In this document: piece by piece, positions 33,733 through 45,171 of the stretch | Numbering within the stretch: position 1 is the first letter of the stretch | Layout of the letters: each line of letters opens with the position of its first letter | Source: Ephemerocybe angulata | Lineage: Eukaryota; Basidiomycota; Agaricomycetes; Agaricales; Psathyrellaceae | Assembly (NCBI GenBank): GCA_013368325.1 | Contig: JAACJK010000058.1 | Span: 558,001-622,000 of the forward strand | Reading direction: 5' to 3' | Length of the DNA: 64,000 nt | Made by a program: the position numbers and the translations under genes | Notes under the pieces: model-generated | Told to the model about the DNA's origin: nothing | Databases searched by the model: none | What the model saw: only the letters and a program-made list of their open reading frames with translations

Positions 33733-33741
33733 TATATATAC
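33733..33741 (-). promoter_or_regulatory. TATA box for gene starting at 33685
   Basis: TATATATA on the minus strand, about 50 bp upstream of the ATG. Confidence 0.45.
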
Positions 33742-34142
33742 CGGGACTATTCGCATCAGAGCGTCTAAGTTCTAAATTACCTCAGCAAAGTTGGAATAGA
33801 TATTTAGCGACTATTTGAAGTAGCAATCAACCATTGGAGACAGACAACCGTGCACCCACAATGCCGAAAAATATTAATTAAATGGCACCTTCCAATGTGT
33901 GCGAATCAGTGTGCTAAATTCGGGGTGTAAAAGGGATAAGTACCACTAAATCAAGCAGCGAAATGCGGTTAGCTTATCATCACGACCCGATCTGAAACCC
34001 GGATAACAGATGATAAGCGCCCAAGCCATCATAACAAGATATAATATAACATGTACGAGGAAATTAACGATATACAACCTGAGAGAAACTATTTGTGGAC
34101 ACAACATACAGTAAGATAGACGCATACCTACTACCGGACGAG
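33742..34142. other. intergenic, AT-rich
   Basis: No gene recognised; AT-rich with AATATTAATTAAAT near 33,870. Confidence 0.4.
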
Positions 34143-35750
34143 TTATGCTGTAGGGACGGCAGAGATGGTGAGATATTTGACTCCGTAAGAAGGGATGAGA
34201 GATTGTAGGTGTTCCTCTGAACAAGGAGGGTCAGCCTTATAGGACACGGTTATTTTGCAGTGGCCGTGACCAAGTCGCTCGAGGATGTACGATATCTCGG
34301 AGGACAAACTGCCCTCGTTACGGCACAAATTGAATAGCTTTATGTGCTGCAGAGATGGGAAAGCGTGCACTTCGTCCGACCCATCTCCAGCCACATCGAA
34401 CTTGTAGGCCCAAACCTTAGGGCTGTCCAACTCCAAGTCCTGCAGCTCGACAAGAGGCGGAAGAATCAACGAGGCTACCCCGTCAGACCCGATCAATCCG
34501 CAGATACGCAACCTCTTCAAGGACGTCGTAAGATTGCATCGAGCCAGAAAGAGCGAAAGCCCCTTAGAAACATCCTCGGATTCTCCCTCGTCTGCGGCCA
34601 ACTCGATATCCAGCGAGACGAGCGAAGGGAGAGTAAGATACTCCAGCATATCGATCCCACCCCTCCTAACTCTAAATTCGCGTAAACGAGGAAGGGTAAG
34701 GGATGTCTTCGTCCAAAACTCGACGTGCGGGTCGTCGTCCGAGTGTATAACGAGGCTGTTTAGCACCTGGTCGATGGTGAACGACTCGAGGTTAACGCAT
34801 TGGGCAAGAATGTCGAGAATGCGCACACCCCAATCCCATTTGACCGTTAAGGTGGTCAACCGATGTAGGAAGTCGCTCGGGATATTCAGATATCGAACAA
34901 AGGGATCCTCGTCGTCGTCGAATGCTATCCTCCTGATCGGCAGGTCCAGCCGAAACTCCGTGACACAGGGCAATCGAGCAAACAGGGAGAGACTAGGGTC
35001 TTCTTCGTTTCCCCAAATGTGGAAATAGCTGTCTACAAAGAGTAGAGCGAACGAGCGAAGCGTGGACCAAGGGGAGGGGGAAGCAAGGACTGGCGCTGTG
35101 GAGGGTTCTTCCATGGAGCTGAGCCAGGACCGGAAACAGGCTGTACCTGTCACCTGAAGCGCGAAGTGGTCCAAGGTTGGGCCCTCTTTCAGCAAGCGGA
35201 CCACAGTAGGGTGGGTGGCCTCGCAGCGGGCGCTTTCGTAACAGTGACACCTCCCAAGGGAACCCCGATATTCCAAACTCTTTGGGAATCCACCGGCCTT
35301 AGCGTACCACGCGACAACGCTGTCGTATTCCTCCGAATGCATTATATCGACTTCGTTGTGTCCATGTCTGAAGCAGGAGCACGCTTCGAGACTGACCCTA
35401 CTCCAAACAGATCGCATGCTGACGACCGCGTCGCGCCAACTTTGACACACGAGCCCAAGGTCCACCAGAACTGCTCGATCTTCTTCGGCTAAAGCCCCGT
35501 GGACGAGTATTGCGAAAATACCACCGAGTATCTCGGAGGGGAGCCTACGCACGGCGGACAAAACCGATCGATATTTATTTCGCTCCTCCTCCAGGAGGCG
35601 TACGTGTTTGAACAGGTCGTCCAACTGTTCAGATAGCATATCGATGCGTGCCTGGATGGACTGGCGGGCCGCAGTCGTAGGGAGATCGTTGTTACCGAGA
35701 AAGGGCAGCGCTGCAGACAAAGGGGCGGGTATGGCCTGGGTGGAGTACAT
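34143..35750 (-). CDS. F-box protein B with leucine-rich C-terminal region
   Basis: A single exon. The ATG at 35750 (MYSTQAIPAPLSAALPFLG) is chosen over the frame-extending ATG at 35897, because a TATATA box at 35873-35878 lies inside that extension. About 535 residues. Coiled coil QARIDMLSEQLDDLFKHVRL (about residues 30-50), then the F-box VLSAVRRLPSEILGGIFAIL and VCQSWRDAVVSMRSVWSRV, then LRR-like segments. It aligns with F-box A over its full length, including FRLDLP, KWDWGIRLLD/KWDWGVRILD and LRICGxxGxDG. It probably docks on SKP1 and presents substrates to an SCF ligase. It sits next to MSIS copy B, as A does next to copy A. Confidence 0.82.
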   Translation of the reverse strand: MYSTQAIPAPLSAALPFLGNNDLPTTAARQSIQARIDMLSEQLDDLFKHVRLLEEERNKYRSVLSAVRRLPSEILGGIFAILVHGALAEEDRAVLVDLGLVCQSWRDAVVSMRSVWSRVSLEACSCFRHGHNEVDIMHSEEYDSVVAWYAKAGGFPKSLEYRGSLGRCHCYESARCEATHPTVVRLLKEGPTLDHFALQVTGTACFRSWLSSMEEPSTAPVLASPSPWSTLRSFALLFVDSYFHIWGNEEDPSLSLFARLPCVTEFRLDLPIRRIAFDDDEDPFVRYLNIPSDFLHRLTTLTVKWDWGVRILDILAQCVNLESFTIDQVLNSLVIHSDDDPHVEFWTKTSLTLPRLREFRVRRGGIDMLEYLTLPSLVSLDIELAADEGESEDVSKGLSLFLARCNLTTSLKRLRICGLIGSDGVASLILPPLVELQDLELDSPKVWAYKFDVAGDGSDEVHAFPSLQHIKLFNLCRNEGSLSSEISYILERLGHGHCKITVSYKADPPCSEEHLQSLIPSYGVKYLTISAVPTA

Positions 35751-35872
35751 GACCACGAATAGTAGAGGAGAGCGCGCTGAGGATAGGATAGAGTGACGCA
35801 AGATAGAACGAAAGGAAAGAAAAAGATAAAAGATGACAGTGCAGAGCAAACAGCGCACCATAGAAACAAGGT

Positions 35873-35878
35873 TATATA
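35873..35878 (-). promoter_or_regulatory. TATA box of F-box gene B
   Basis: TATATA, about 123 bp upstream of the chosen ATG at 35750. Confidence 0.45.
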
Positions 35879-36249
35879 GAGTTGGTTCGGCGTACACCGG
35901 GCTCCTAAGGCGGACGGGCGAACTGATAAGACGGGAGAAGAGTAAGAGTTACCAAAATTTTTTTTTGTTACACTGAGCGTCGGATTGCCTTCAGACCTAC
36001 GTCACAATCCCATTGATTGCCTTACCGAAGAAAATACCTCGTCCAGAAGCTTAAAGCAGGAACACAACGATTTGGAGTACAAGATTGACCGGCGTCAGCC
36101 TGATTAATTTCCGAAAGTAAGGTAAAGTAACTTGAACGTCTGGCATCCCGTAGGAACAGCCGAGTAGAAGGACAATCGAACTATTCGGACGGTCAATATG
36201 AAAGACCGGCAGCGTAACAGATCGCGATTGTACCGGCTCGATACACTGC
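35879..36249. other. intergenic
   Basis: Promoter side of F-box B and 3' side of MSIS copy B. A run of nine T lies near 35,958. No gene recognised. Confidence 0.4.
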
Positions 36250-37902
36250 CTAATCACGTACACGAGCCCTCTTGGCACGACCACCAGGCACCCCGCCAGA
36301 GGTGCGTTTAGTGGAGCGACCTCTGGCCTTAACTGAACTCGGCTGCGACCCAGAAGGCTGAGTCCCACTGTCGTCCTTCGCCTGAGACGACGGTGGCGAA
36401 CGGTCGATCTCGTCGTCGTGGGTGGTAGGAGGATCATAATTGGTAGTACCCACAGGGAAGAGATCTTCGTCGATGAAGATATGTGGAGACTTGGGAGTGT
36501 CTGTAAGCGGACTGTCCCCGCTCAGAGAGGAGGGCCGCCAAGGAGAGGCGCCATCGTCGACAGACAGTTGGCGAACTGACGCCTTGTCTGAACCGTCATC
36601 GTCTGAAGCACTGTAACATGGATCGCTAACCTCCTCAGCCGGGACCTCTGGAGGACCATCGCGATCCGAAGCGGCTGGCTTTCCTATCTTGACATCAGGA
36701 TTGATGGTGCGAACCGCAACTGGAACTGTATCTACATGGCCGAAGTATATTAGCATCCTGCGAAGACAAGTAAAAGAGCCCAAAAGCTCACCTGGAATGG
36801 CTCGAAGCCGTTCGCCCGCTTTGGGCAGCTCGAGCTTGGAATGGTCTTCAGAATCGTCGACGGTCCCGAAAGCTGAAGGATCGATTTGACCCATTCGGAT
36901 GACCTGGATAGGAACGAACGCCATCTGCCAAACGGACCCCATAGTGCTGAAGACGACCTTGAACGTCATGACGACAACATCTCCTGTGACTAGCTTTGGG
37001 TTTTTGCTCTCGGAGATTTCAACCAACACGTTATTCGGCTTGCGATGCATGAATCGGGCAAGGTTGGGATTAGGGATCCACGAAGGATTGTGAGGAACAC
37101 ACGCGTTGGCGACCCAGGGATGAACATCGTAAGGGACAGTGTAACGGTCGTTTACGACGTTAAACCCGGTCCTCCTCTGGAACAAAGCGGAGGATACAGT
37201 GAACCTGGTCTGTATTGCGACTGATTGAGGAGAGTTCCAATGATTTCTGGTATTGTTCTCAACGGGGAAACCGCCGTCAGTTGTCCCCCATTGCTCCAAA
37301 CGCTAGAATAATACAATTAGTAAATCGAACCCTCATCCATCGACCAAAAAGGGACTCACAGTTAACGTTTCGTGGAGGGTGGGCTCTACCTTGGTGTCAA
37401 AGGTCAGGGAGACCTGCGCAGCCATGGAAGGCTCGGACTTTCTGCATTGAGAAGTGTTGAGTTACACGCAGGGTACGTGAAGGGAAAGAGCATACCTCAT
37501 CTGACCCTTGAATTCCATGGGAGGCGCTGCGCCTTCCGGGCAAAAGTTACCAGTATCAAGAGGTGTAGCATAACGGATGACGAAGGAGTGGGTGCAGAGA
37601 GCATACTCATCATGAGCAGTATCCCAGATCTGGCAGCTGGTAGATAAGCACCCATGACATAAAAAATAAGGGGGGTGGGGGGAGAAGATGAAAACCCGAA
37701 GGAAAGAGTGTAGGAAACAAGTGGCAAAAGAAAGTAATAAGAGTTGACGTACCAAGTAAGTGCTTAAGGATTGAGTCGACCGTTTGAGGACGAACCGGCC
37801 GCTGGACGATGTGAGATTACGAAGAAGATCGGACAAGGTTACCTCTTTGGAGGAAAACCTCATACTGGCTAACTTCTGGAGTTGCTTGAGGGAGATAGAC
37901 AT
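36250..37902 (-). CDS. 'MSIS' family protein, copy B, with acidic and basic tail
   Basis: Exons 37753-37902 (MSISLKQLQKLASMRFSSKE), 37496-37629 (IWDTAHDEYALCTHSFVIRY), 37360-37441 and 37302 downward join in phase. A last intron with donor GTGAGC and acceptor GATACAG near 36,733 leads to the tail. The core contains EQWGTTDGGFP, HPWVANACVP, GDVVVMTFKV and AFVPIQVIRMGQIDPS, and aligns along its length with copy A. The tail, absent in A, is rich in Asp/Ser (SASDDDGSDKASV) and ends in basic clusters (ARGRSTKRTSGG, GGRAKRARVRD) that look like a bipartite nuclear localisation signal. No catalytic motif is recognised. TATA box TATATAAG about 47 bp upstream of the start. Confidence 0.65.
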
Positions 37903-37946
37903 GAGATGCTGGATGGTGTTATGTCCTGATCGAGCATATCGGCATC

Positions 37947-37955
37947 TTATATAGC
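37947..37955 (-). promoter_or_regulatory. TATA box of MSIS copy B
   Basis: CTATATAAG on the minus strand, about 45-50 bp upstream of the ATG at 37902. Confidence 0.5.
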
Positions 37956-38278
37956 ACAGGACAGTGACTATATACACCCGCAGCAGAGCGACATGGCAGT
38001 TACGCAACAAGCAAGATATACCACCTGTGAAGGCAGAGGTAAGCGTCACGGCGGAGCGAGCTCATCATCCGCAGTTATAGACGATAAGCAGCGCGTAGGA
38101 ATCACATATAGCGCGGGTGAAGAGGTGGAAGGGCGCACTGGTCGAAGCGATACATAGCATCGGAGTTAAGATCAGGCTTCTTCATCGTCATAAACAAACA
38201 AGCCCAAATTCCGTCGGCTAACCGCGTATGCAGCAGGTTGCTAGCTAGTACTCCGACCGACGCGTCTATAACAACCCG

Positions 38279-39474
38279 ATGGAACTCTACTCCGCCCTGC
38301 CATATACCTCTGCCGCACAGCCTGTCGACAGTATGCATCCTCATTCGGGACTGGAGACCCTTCTAGTGTCGTCGCCACCATCGATTACCAGAAGAATATT
38401 CGACGCCATGTCTAAACCGGAGCTCGTCAGCTTGACTCTAACCTCGTCCAAGCTCCGCACAGTTGTAACTGGGTACGAACGCCAAGCTTGGGACATCGAC
38501 ACGTTCCTAGGACTTTGGTTCCGAAACGTGGTTACGTTCAAAGCCGCGCTGGCATTCGCCGGGGCAGTTGTAGGCGGATCACAAGTCGTGCGGTTCTTCG
38601 AGCGTCTTCCGCCCAACCCTCGTTCAGACCTAGATGTGATAACCAGAGTGGGCGGAGTATTTGCGCTGTCTCGTTTACTGGAGTCTCAGGGCTACTCGAG
38701 GATCGATCGCAGACCTGAACAAGACGAGGAGTACCCGCTGGTAACCGACATACTAGCATTGACGTCGTCCAAAAGTTTCTGCCGTGGGGGAGGAAGAGAT
38801 GGGATAATTCAAATCTTCGACTTCGTCAAAGACCTCGACGCCCCACTGGACGATGATACAAACTCGCTGAAGGTACAGGTAATTGTTGTAGCGCAACATC
38901 CAATCCACCATATAATACATACCTTCCATTCGAGTGAGTGCTACCATAGACCTAAGCTCCCTTACACAACCGACTAACAGTTACGCAGCTCTGGTAATGA
39001 ATTTCATCACCCACAAGGAAGCTGTTTCACTGTTTCCTCGATCAAGCTTCATCGACGCAGTGGCTTATCCCAACAGCAAGCATCGACTGGGCTTCGGATG
39101 GAACCCCCATTGGAAACGGAAATACGAAGGTAGGGGATACCGCGTGTCGATCGACGATCCCCAACCGAAGGTATCATTGGGTAGGAGGAGCGCTAAAGAC
39201 ATGCACAGTTGGTGCATACCGTTTCCAGGTGCGTGTCTGAGTAAAGCGAGAGGCACTTATCAACCAACTGATGCATGATCGCATGGCTGCAGCCAATACC
39301 CTGCTCATCCGAGAAGAGGAACGAGGATACTACATGCCGTTGAACGTGGACGAGGTCTGCTTCGAAGTCAGTCTACTGCACGAGCCTGGTCGCTCAAGAA
39401 GGCACGTATTTAGGATTGGTATATTCGAACCCGAAGTGTGGGACTACCTGTACCCTTGGCACATCCTTTCATGA
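38279..39474 (+). CDS. F-box-like protein with nucleotidyltransferase-like core (copy 2)
   Basis: Exons 38279-38933, 38989-39228 and 39293-39474 join in phase (donors GTGAGT and GTGCGT), giving 358 residues. The N-terminus holds an F-box-like helix pair (RRIFDAMSKPELVSLTLTSS, then YERQAWDIDTFLGLWF). The GGSQVVRFFERLPPNPRSD plus LDV segment (about residues 100-120) matches the Gly-Ser...Asp-x-Asp arrangement of nucleotidyltransferase folds. The segment VQVIVV and FHSTLVMNFITHKEA spans the first splice site, which supports that intron. The C-terminus is FRIGIFEPEVWDYLYP. An alternative start is the Met at 38333. Divergent from MSIS copy B; close in design to the gene at 51900. Confidence 0.7.
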
Positions 39475-39889
39475 AGGCGTTCTTTCTCTTTGCCCTTACG
39501 TTAAATGGTGGTCAGGTTTAATCAGCATTGTAATAGTGTACAACCGGCTGTAATAATACGTGCAATCTACCGACCATTATCCTCCTGCGCTAACTCCCGC
39601 ACCGCACCTGCAGGAAGTGGCGAGAGCATGCGCAGCAGGATTTTGTCAGGCGCCAGTTACCATGGCTCATAGAGAAGGAACGGAAATAATAAAGGTACAC
39701 CAAATACCGATCTGATTCGGGATATGTTAGAAACACGAGCGAGAACTGGAATTAAGCGGGACAAGAACTCCTCCTACGCCGACTCATCGGCAATCTTTCT
39801 AGTGCCCTTCTAGACCCCTGGAAGGCGACTCTGAGAGGCGGTCGCAGGTATCCGCCTATCTCGCCTGAGATACATCGAGGTAATAGCGC
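39475..39889. other. intergenic between convergent genes
   Basis: 3' regions of two convergent genes; nothing recognised. Confidence 0.4.
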
Positions 39890-41419
39890 TTAACAGTTAC
39901 GCAGGAGAACATGGTTAGACGTAATATCGCTGGAGGTAGCGGATGGCCTGCATGCATCTGTCGAAGTGCAAGACGGCGTTGCCACTAGGTCCGGCGGGCA
40001 ATTTAGGCGGTATTTCACCACTACCGCACTAAAAGGACATGCAGACGGGACAACGGCGTATAGCGCGTTAAGAACGAATACGGAGTTCGTATTGAGAGGG
40101 AGCTTGTGCTCAATGACTGCCTCTGGATGTGAATTCGTCAAACAAATTTAGAAGACGACCACGAAGTTGAGGGACAATACACACCGTGTAAATCGTCGAC
40201 CGTCAAGTACTGGAAAAGATCTTCCGGCAAAGTGCACCGTGCGATGCGGTTGTAGCGCTTGCCATGAGAACTCAGTCGAATCTTGATGGTTCGGAGAACC
40301 TCTCCATCCCGCCTGAGTAGGCTGATGGTGGAATAGCTACAGTGGGTCCACGGAGCGTCGATATTGAAGCTCCCACCTGCAAAGGGAGAACCTTCAAAGG
40401 TTATTTGGAAGCGAGCGGCGGACAAGTACACCGACATATCTTCTTCGACAGGGCCAGTGTCGCCGTGTACCTTTGGGGGTACTCCCGTTCCGAGAACAGA
40501 GAAACTATTTTCGGGAGGATTGATAGACAGCAGGAGCTCCAACTGCAGGTAGTTTTCTTCACTGAACGTCCTCGTATCGTTGAGCACCGAATATGTCAGC
40601 CCTAATTGGTCGACAAGTCCCATGTCAATCTGTCTGGGGGTCGCCACACACGGTGCGGCGATTGGGCTCGACCTCCTGCAAGGCATGTTGACCGCTGCCT
40701 CTTTCGTGACTCGATAGATCCTGCCGGATACGGTCTTCCTGGATTCTTCGGTGAGGTCGTTCAGTCGAAGGTACATCCACACAAAGGTCGTCCGCATATC
40801 GTCTTGAGACCCGCTGCACTTCTGGCCCCACCTATGCAGGTTCTTGTAACATAATATCTGTCGAGACAGGGCGTAAGCCTGCATAGCTGCGCTCGACCTG
40901 CGTCAGAAACTGTCGGTATACCTCATGGAAGAGCTACCTTCTATCGTCTTGTCCAGCAGCAGACCAGTCGATGCGGTCTTCATGAATAGAGATCAGCAAC
41001 ACGCCCGAGGCAGAGTACCTTATCTTAAAGGTCAGCCAGTACGCTTGGAAACAGAAAAGCCACGCACCAACGAGAATGACGGTAAGGAACAAGAGACGGA
41101 TCTGAGCAGCCAGTCCAGGTGATCAATAGGTGTCCCAAACAAGGATATGCGGCGTGAAATTTAGCTTGGAGCTCAAAGAATTGATCAATGCATACCTACC
41201 GCGTCCACGGCTCGAACGCACCTGTTGCAGGTTGTCCGTGTACAGCCAGCGAGACAGCATTGGACACCGTATTGCAGGTAATACCCGCATAGGGATCCCA
41301 CAGCGGGAGCACACGCACGGTCGTAAAGTCAACTCTCGATTTACTGAAGTTAGCGGGCATATAGACGACGCCATATTCCTAAGAGAGAAGGTGAGTCGTA
41401 GCCAGAGAGACCAGACCAA
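39890..41419 (-). CDS. unknown membrane protein, multi-exon (start unresolved)
   Basis: Exon chain read on the minus strand. One exon near 41,200-41,390 encodes EYGVVYMPANFSKSRVDFT and ends at a GTAGGT donor. After a TGCTCAG acceptor near 41,105 an exon encodes a hydrophobic helix (LLFLTVILVGAWLFCFQAYW). A long exon at 40,187-40,870 includes FVWMYLRLNDLTEESRKT, PRQIDMGLVDQLGL and FAGGSFNIDAPW. The last exon joins in phase at 40186/40126 and ends at 39890. More 5' exons probably reach about 42.4 kb. One membrane helix with a large following domain suggests a type II or III membrane protein. No family recognised. Confidence 0.4.
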
Positions 41420-43233
41420 GCCACCTCGACACCGTTGTCATATCACCATAGCGGTTCGGACACGTTTAAACAATTGACTCGAAGACCGATAGGTCTTCAA
41501 AGTCGCATCAAAGGTACGCACCACAGGGAGACTGCACGTCTGCTAGCATCTCACTCTGTTAGGATACGCCAACTGAGTGTAGAAGAAGGGGAGCAAAAGC
41601 ACAGCTGCGCTGTCCGAGGAGTCCAGGCTCGAAGAGTCAACGTTGTCTAGCGTTCGGTGCATCCACCCATCGCAATCGGCCATCAAGGCACGAGAGAGCT
41701 AATGCAAGCGACAGGTACCAAAAGAAAACAAAAAAGCGAGATAGTCAAGCAAGAAGGATATAAGCGCAAGAGGCGTACTGAATCCCTTGGGCACATGCAT
41801 CGAGAAGGACCGAGCGAACTGCCCACTGCTGGACGTAACGGGTCGCGAGCGTGACCACAAACGACCCGACGTCGCGACCTACTACAACCTTGGAAAGCCA
41901 CCGGCTGGGGCTTAGTCGAGACTAACAAATGAGGAGCCTACCGGACGAGCACTCGAGCCCCGCTAAGCCGTCCGGTTGCGCACTGGTCTCGCGAAGCTCG
42001 AGGGCTAAAGGAACTGATGAAGGTAAGCGTCCGAACATGGCGAGCAAACTCACGCAAAACAGGGCAGATCGAGCGGCTGTTAAGCGTCTGCTTGAACGGT
42101 GAGCACTCCGACGGACCGACGAGAAACAAAGCCTAGCGTGGCACAACCCCATATGTCGCAACGCTGGTGCGAGGCACGGCAAGTGTTATCGTTCCTCTGA
42201 CCAGAAAGTGTACGGGTGATGATCGTCCATGTTGTCTCGGTCTAGATGCTGTTAACGGTCTTCGGAAAGTTGAACGACTAGAGCGGCCCGGGTTGTACGA
42301 AGTATCCAAGTGAGATATTCGTCTACCCATCATTCTGGTGCTCCTAATCAAGAGGTCAGCGCTGTTCAACAGGAGATCAACATGGAACCCGATCGAGCGT
42401 GAATGCACCATTGAAAAAGTCGTGGGTAAGTGCGTTCGAGCACGAGTACGTGTATCAACCACGAACAGCATTGGGGTCGAAGACGACAAGGCTGGTAGAT
42501 GCACAAGAGACGAGGAAAAAAGCACGAGCGCAACTGGAGATGGGAAGATAGAAATGACGTGACATCAAGGGCCGATATCGGCTACACACATCTGTAAACG
42601 AAACGCTCGTAACCATCTTTTGACTAGTGCTCAGCCGAGCGGGGTCTAGGCAGGCCGTTATTCAATCTCTCATCCTCACAGAACAGCAACCGTACTCCTA
42701 GCAGAGGACGGTGAGGCACACGAAAGGTATCATACGCCCTCGCCGCTACACTGCGACCTTGTAACCCACCCAGACCCCTCAGGTATACCTGGAATATTTC
42801 ATGGGCACCTCTAACGTCTAAAGCACTAAGGACGTGCTTTATCGAACGAACGGGCCGATGCACATCGACCAACGCGACGTCTCGAACACCCCTCCCCCCC
42901 CCCATCACCCCAGATACCACTAGGGGGGGGGAGGTCAGCGAAGGTGAGTACTATAACATTTATTCACGGCGGAAAGGGATACAACGGGTTCAAATCTCAG
43001 AGGTAATAGTCTACGACCCAAACGATAACACTCGGAATACACTTATTCGACTCGAAAAGCATTGCAGAAACGAACGCCCACAAAGATTCAACTGAAGACC
43101 CATACTAGGGCAGAGGGATGCATCGTCTAGCGCGATTAATATTGGCGACTATGTCGTCGTGAAGAGTCCGCCCTCTGGTAGAGGGCCCTGCCTTGGAGAA
43201 GAATGTTTCGGCTACGACTCATAGCTGAGTGAG
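41420..43233. other. region with unresolved 5' exons and no firm gene
   Basis: Possible 5' exons of the preceding minus-strand gene lie near 42,340-42,410 (MVHSRSIGFHVDLLLNSAD). The rest shows no recognisable gene. Contains the inverted C/G repeat at 42891-42934. Confidence 0.3.
42891..42934. repeat. perfect 12-bp C-tract/G-tract inverted repeat
   Basis: CCTCCCCCCCCC and GGGGGGGGGAGG are exact reverse complements separated by about 20 bases. They could form a hairpin, or G-quadruplex/i-motif structures. Confidence 0.85.
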
Positions 43234-44452
43234 CTAATCCAACCGAGCCAAGAGAGATAATGGGGGCTCACCGTTGACAGTGCTGCCTTCGGAGGACGAA
43301 AAAAGCAGCGAGCTACTGTAGCTGACTGCAGAGAGCGGTTCGGCCACGGAAGCAAACCGGCTGAGATAGGTGAGCCCATCCTCGCCACTGTTAATTCCGA
43401 ACGAAGGAGCCATTCGGAAACGATCCTCTTCGACATCCTCCCCCAGCCTGGCCATGGCTGCCAACCGGTCATCGTCTGAACCGGCCTCACATTCGTCAGA
43501 TGCGTCAGAGAGAGCGTAACTGTAGCACTCTCCATCGCAGCTAGAAAGGGAACATCGATCGCCCCGACTCGACGCCAAGGATTCGCCATCATCTCCGTCG
43601 TCGTCGTCGTCGTCCTCGAGCTCGTCGACCTCCTCTTCTTGGTCGATGTAGCTATCGTCGTCAGCCATCCCGTCATCATCGGTATCTATATCACTACCCT
43701 CTCCGTCGGCATTGTTGTCGTTGTGGAAGTCGTCTCCAGGTGGGTTTTCTTCGTTGCTGTCAATGTTCAGGTTAGAGTTTTTTTTTTACTAATGAAGAAG
43801 ATACAGCTTGCAGACCTCGCTCGCTCTGTAAGCCCTGCATAAGGCACGATCGAACCAGGAACGAAGGAGGGCGAGCCACCACCAAGCACGTCCATACGGT
43901 CGTCGTCGGAGTCGAGGGAGCACGAAGAGGAGCCGCTCGAGTAACCTTCATCACAATATGCATGGGCATGCTTTAATGTCGAGCACGGCGGATAGAAGAA
44001 GGCGACACTCACTCATGGAAGAGTCAGATCGGCTGTCGTCTGGGGTTAAGAGTTACCCAATGTAAAGACCAGACGCAGCAGGGGATGGACTCACAATCCA
44101 TATCCGAAGAGTGCATGTCTTCGACCTGGAATGCAATATTAGTAAGTAACAACAACACAGGGATGTCGTACACGTTGCAGATAGTGCAGACTCACGTTTA
44201 CAGACAAGAAGGTGTGGGTGTACACGCTATTGGCATCCCTGGACATAATACCGAACCGACCGACAGGAGGCTCTCTGACGGTTGGAACATCACTTGAAAA
44301 CAAGTCAGCCGGGAAAGGAAGCGAAGGATTGAGCAAATAAAACTGTACGTTCTATCCAGCACCAAACCAAGTAGCGGGACGTCGACAGGGGGGCTGATTG
44401 CTGCACTTGACAGAGGGTCCGGGACAGCAAGATCGAGATAGGCGAGCGACAT
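43234..44452 (-). CDS. acidic Ser/Asp/Glu-rich protein, copy B (multi-exon)
   Basis: Starts at the ATG at 44452 (MSLAYLDLAVPDPLSSA). The first intron (donor GTACAG, acceptor TTTTCAAG) joins in phase to DVPTVREPPVGRFGIMSRD and THTFLSVN. Further short exons give VEDMHSSDMD and SSGSSSCSLDSDDDRMD. The last long exon holds an extremely acidic run (QEEEVDELEDDDDDDGDDGE) and Ser-rich sequence. A GTGAGC near the end may add another exon beyond 43234. Likely intrinsically disordered; acidic tracts of this kind occur in histone-binding or nuclear proteins, but function is not known. Paralogue of 15840-16878. Confidence 0.55.
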
Positions 44453-44520
44453 GGTCAGAGAGCGCGGAAGGAGCGACCGCAGGGCCAGGATGGAGGAGAA
44501 GAGTACTGCACGAAAGGCGT

Positions 44521-44526
44521 TATATA
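44521..44526 (-). promoter_or_regulatory. TATA box of acidic gene copy B
   Basis: TATATA (within GGTATATAAC on the minus strand), about 70 bp upstream of the ATG at 44452. Confidence 0.5.
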
Positions 44527-44529
44527 CCA

Positions 44530-45171
44530 AGACACGCGACTCGGGTTAATAAGTCGGGTATTCGGACCAATTCATCTTCAAACAAGAACCCACATTATCG
44601 CAGCCATATGCCAGGGGGTCTACAATGGACCCCTCACGCTTAAGACGGAGTATTGTCGAATTTCTGAAGGTAAGGACCCCCGACTCAGACCTTCTTCCGC
44701 GCTTCATCTGGCTTAGCTTAAAAGATTTGTCCTTTTCGAATGACCTGATACAGGTAAACGTACAAGACAACTAAGAAGGCTGACACAGTCAGCCGGCTAG
44801 AAGTGCTCGGCGTCGCGACGAATGCATCGAAAGCATCTAGTCCGACGTCGCCTGCTAAGTATCCTTGACGGCTCCTTGAGTAAGTAGATTCCTTCACCCG
44901 ACGCATCTAGATAAGTATGAAGAGTAGACGCGGTCGATAGGGGGTATATAGGGCGTATACCCTGTATACCCGACCCTAACCGAGTGACGAGCGCCTGTAC
45001 AGGCACGTCATGCGACTCGGGCCGTACAGGGCAGTGACAAGCGCCCGCGACGCCTAAAATTCTGAATACATATATATATGAAGCGATGCACGCCAGTGGG
45101 ACGGCAAACATATCGCGCCCAGCATACTATTCGGTCTACACATCGGCAGCCTTACTTCAGCATCCCATACC
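44530..45171. other. divergent promoter region
   Basis: Between divergent genes. Contains a TATATATATATG patch at 45070-45080 for the + strand gene and an inverted GGGTATA/TATACCC near 44,941-44,970. No gene. Confidence 0.45.

Noticed and set aside
35751..35897. 49-residue hydrophobic N-terminal extension of F-box B (could look like a signal anchor)
   Set aside because: A TATA box lies inside it and F-box A lacks it, so it is probably promoter and leader sequence.
42988..43010. GGTTCAAATC resembling a tRNA T-loop
   Set aside because: No matching acceptor, D or anticodon stems around it.
43212..43842. Other-frame ORFs overlapping the acidic gene
   Set aside because: Shadows produced by the repetitive GAC/GAT codons of the acidic exon.
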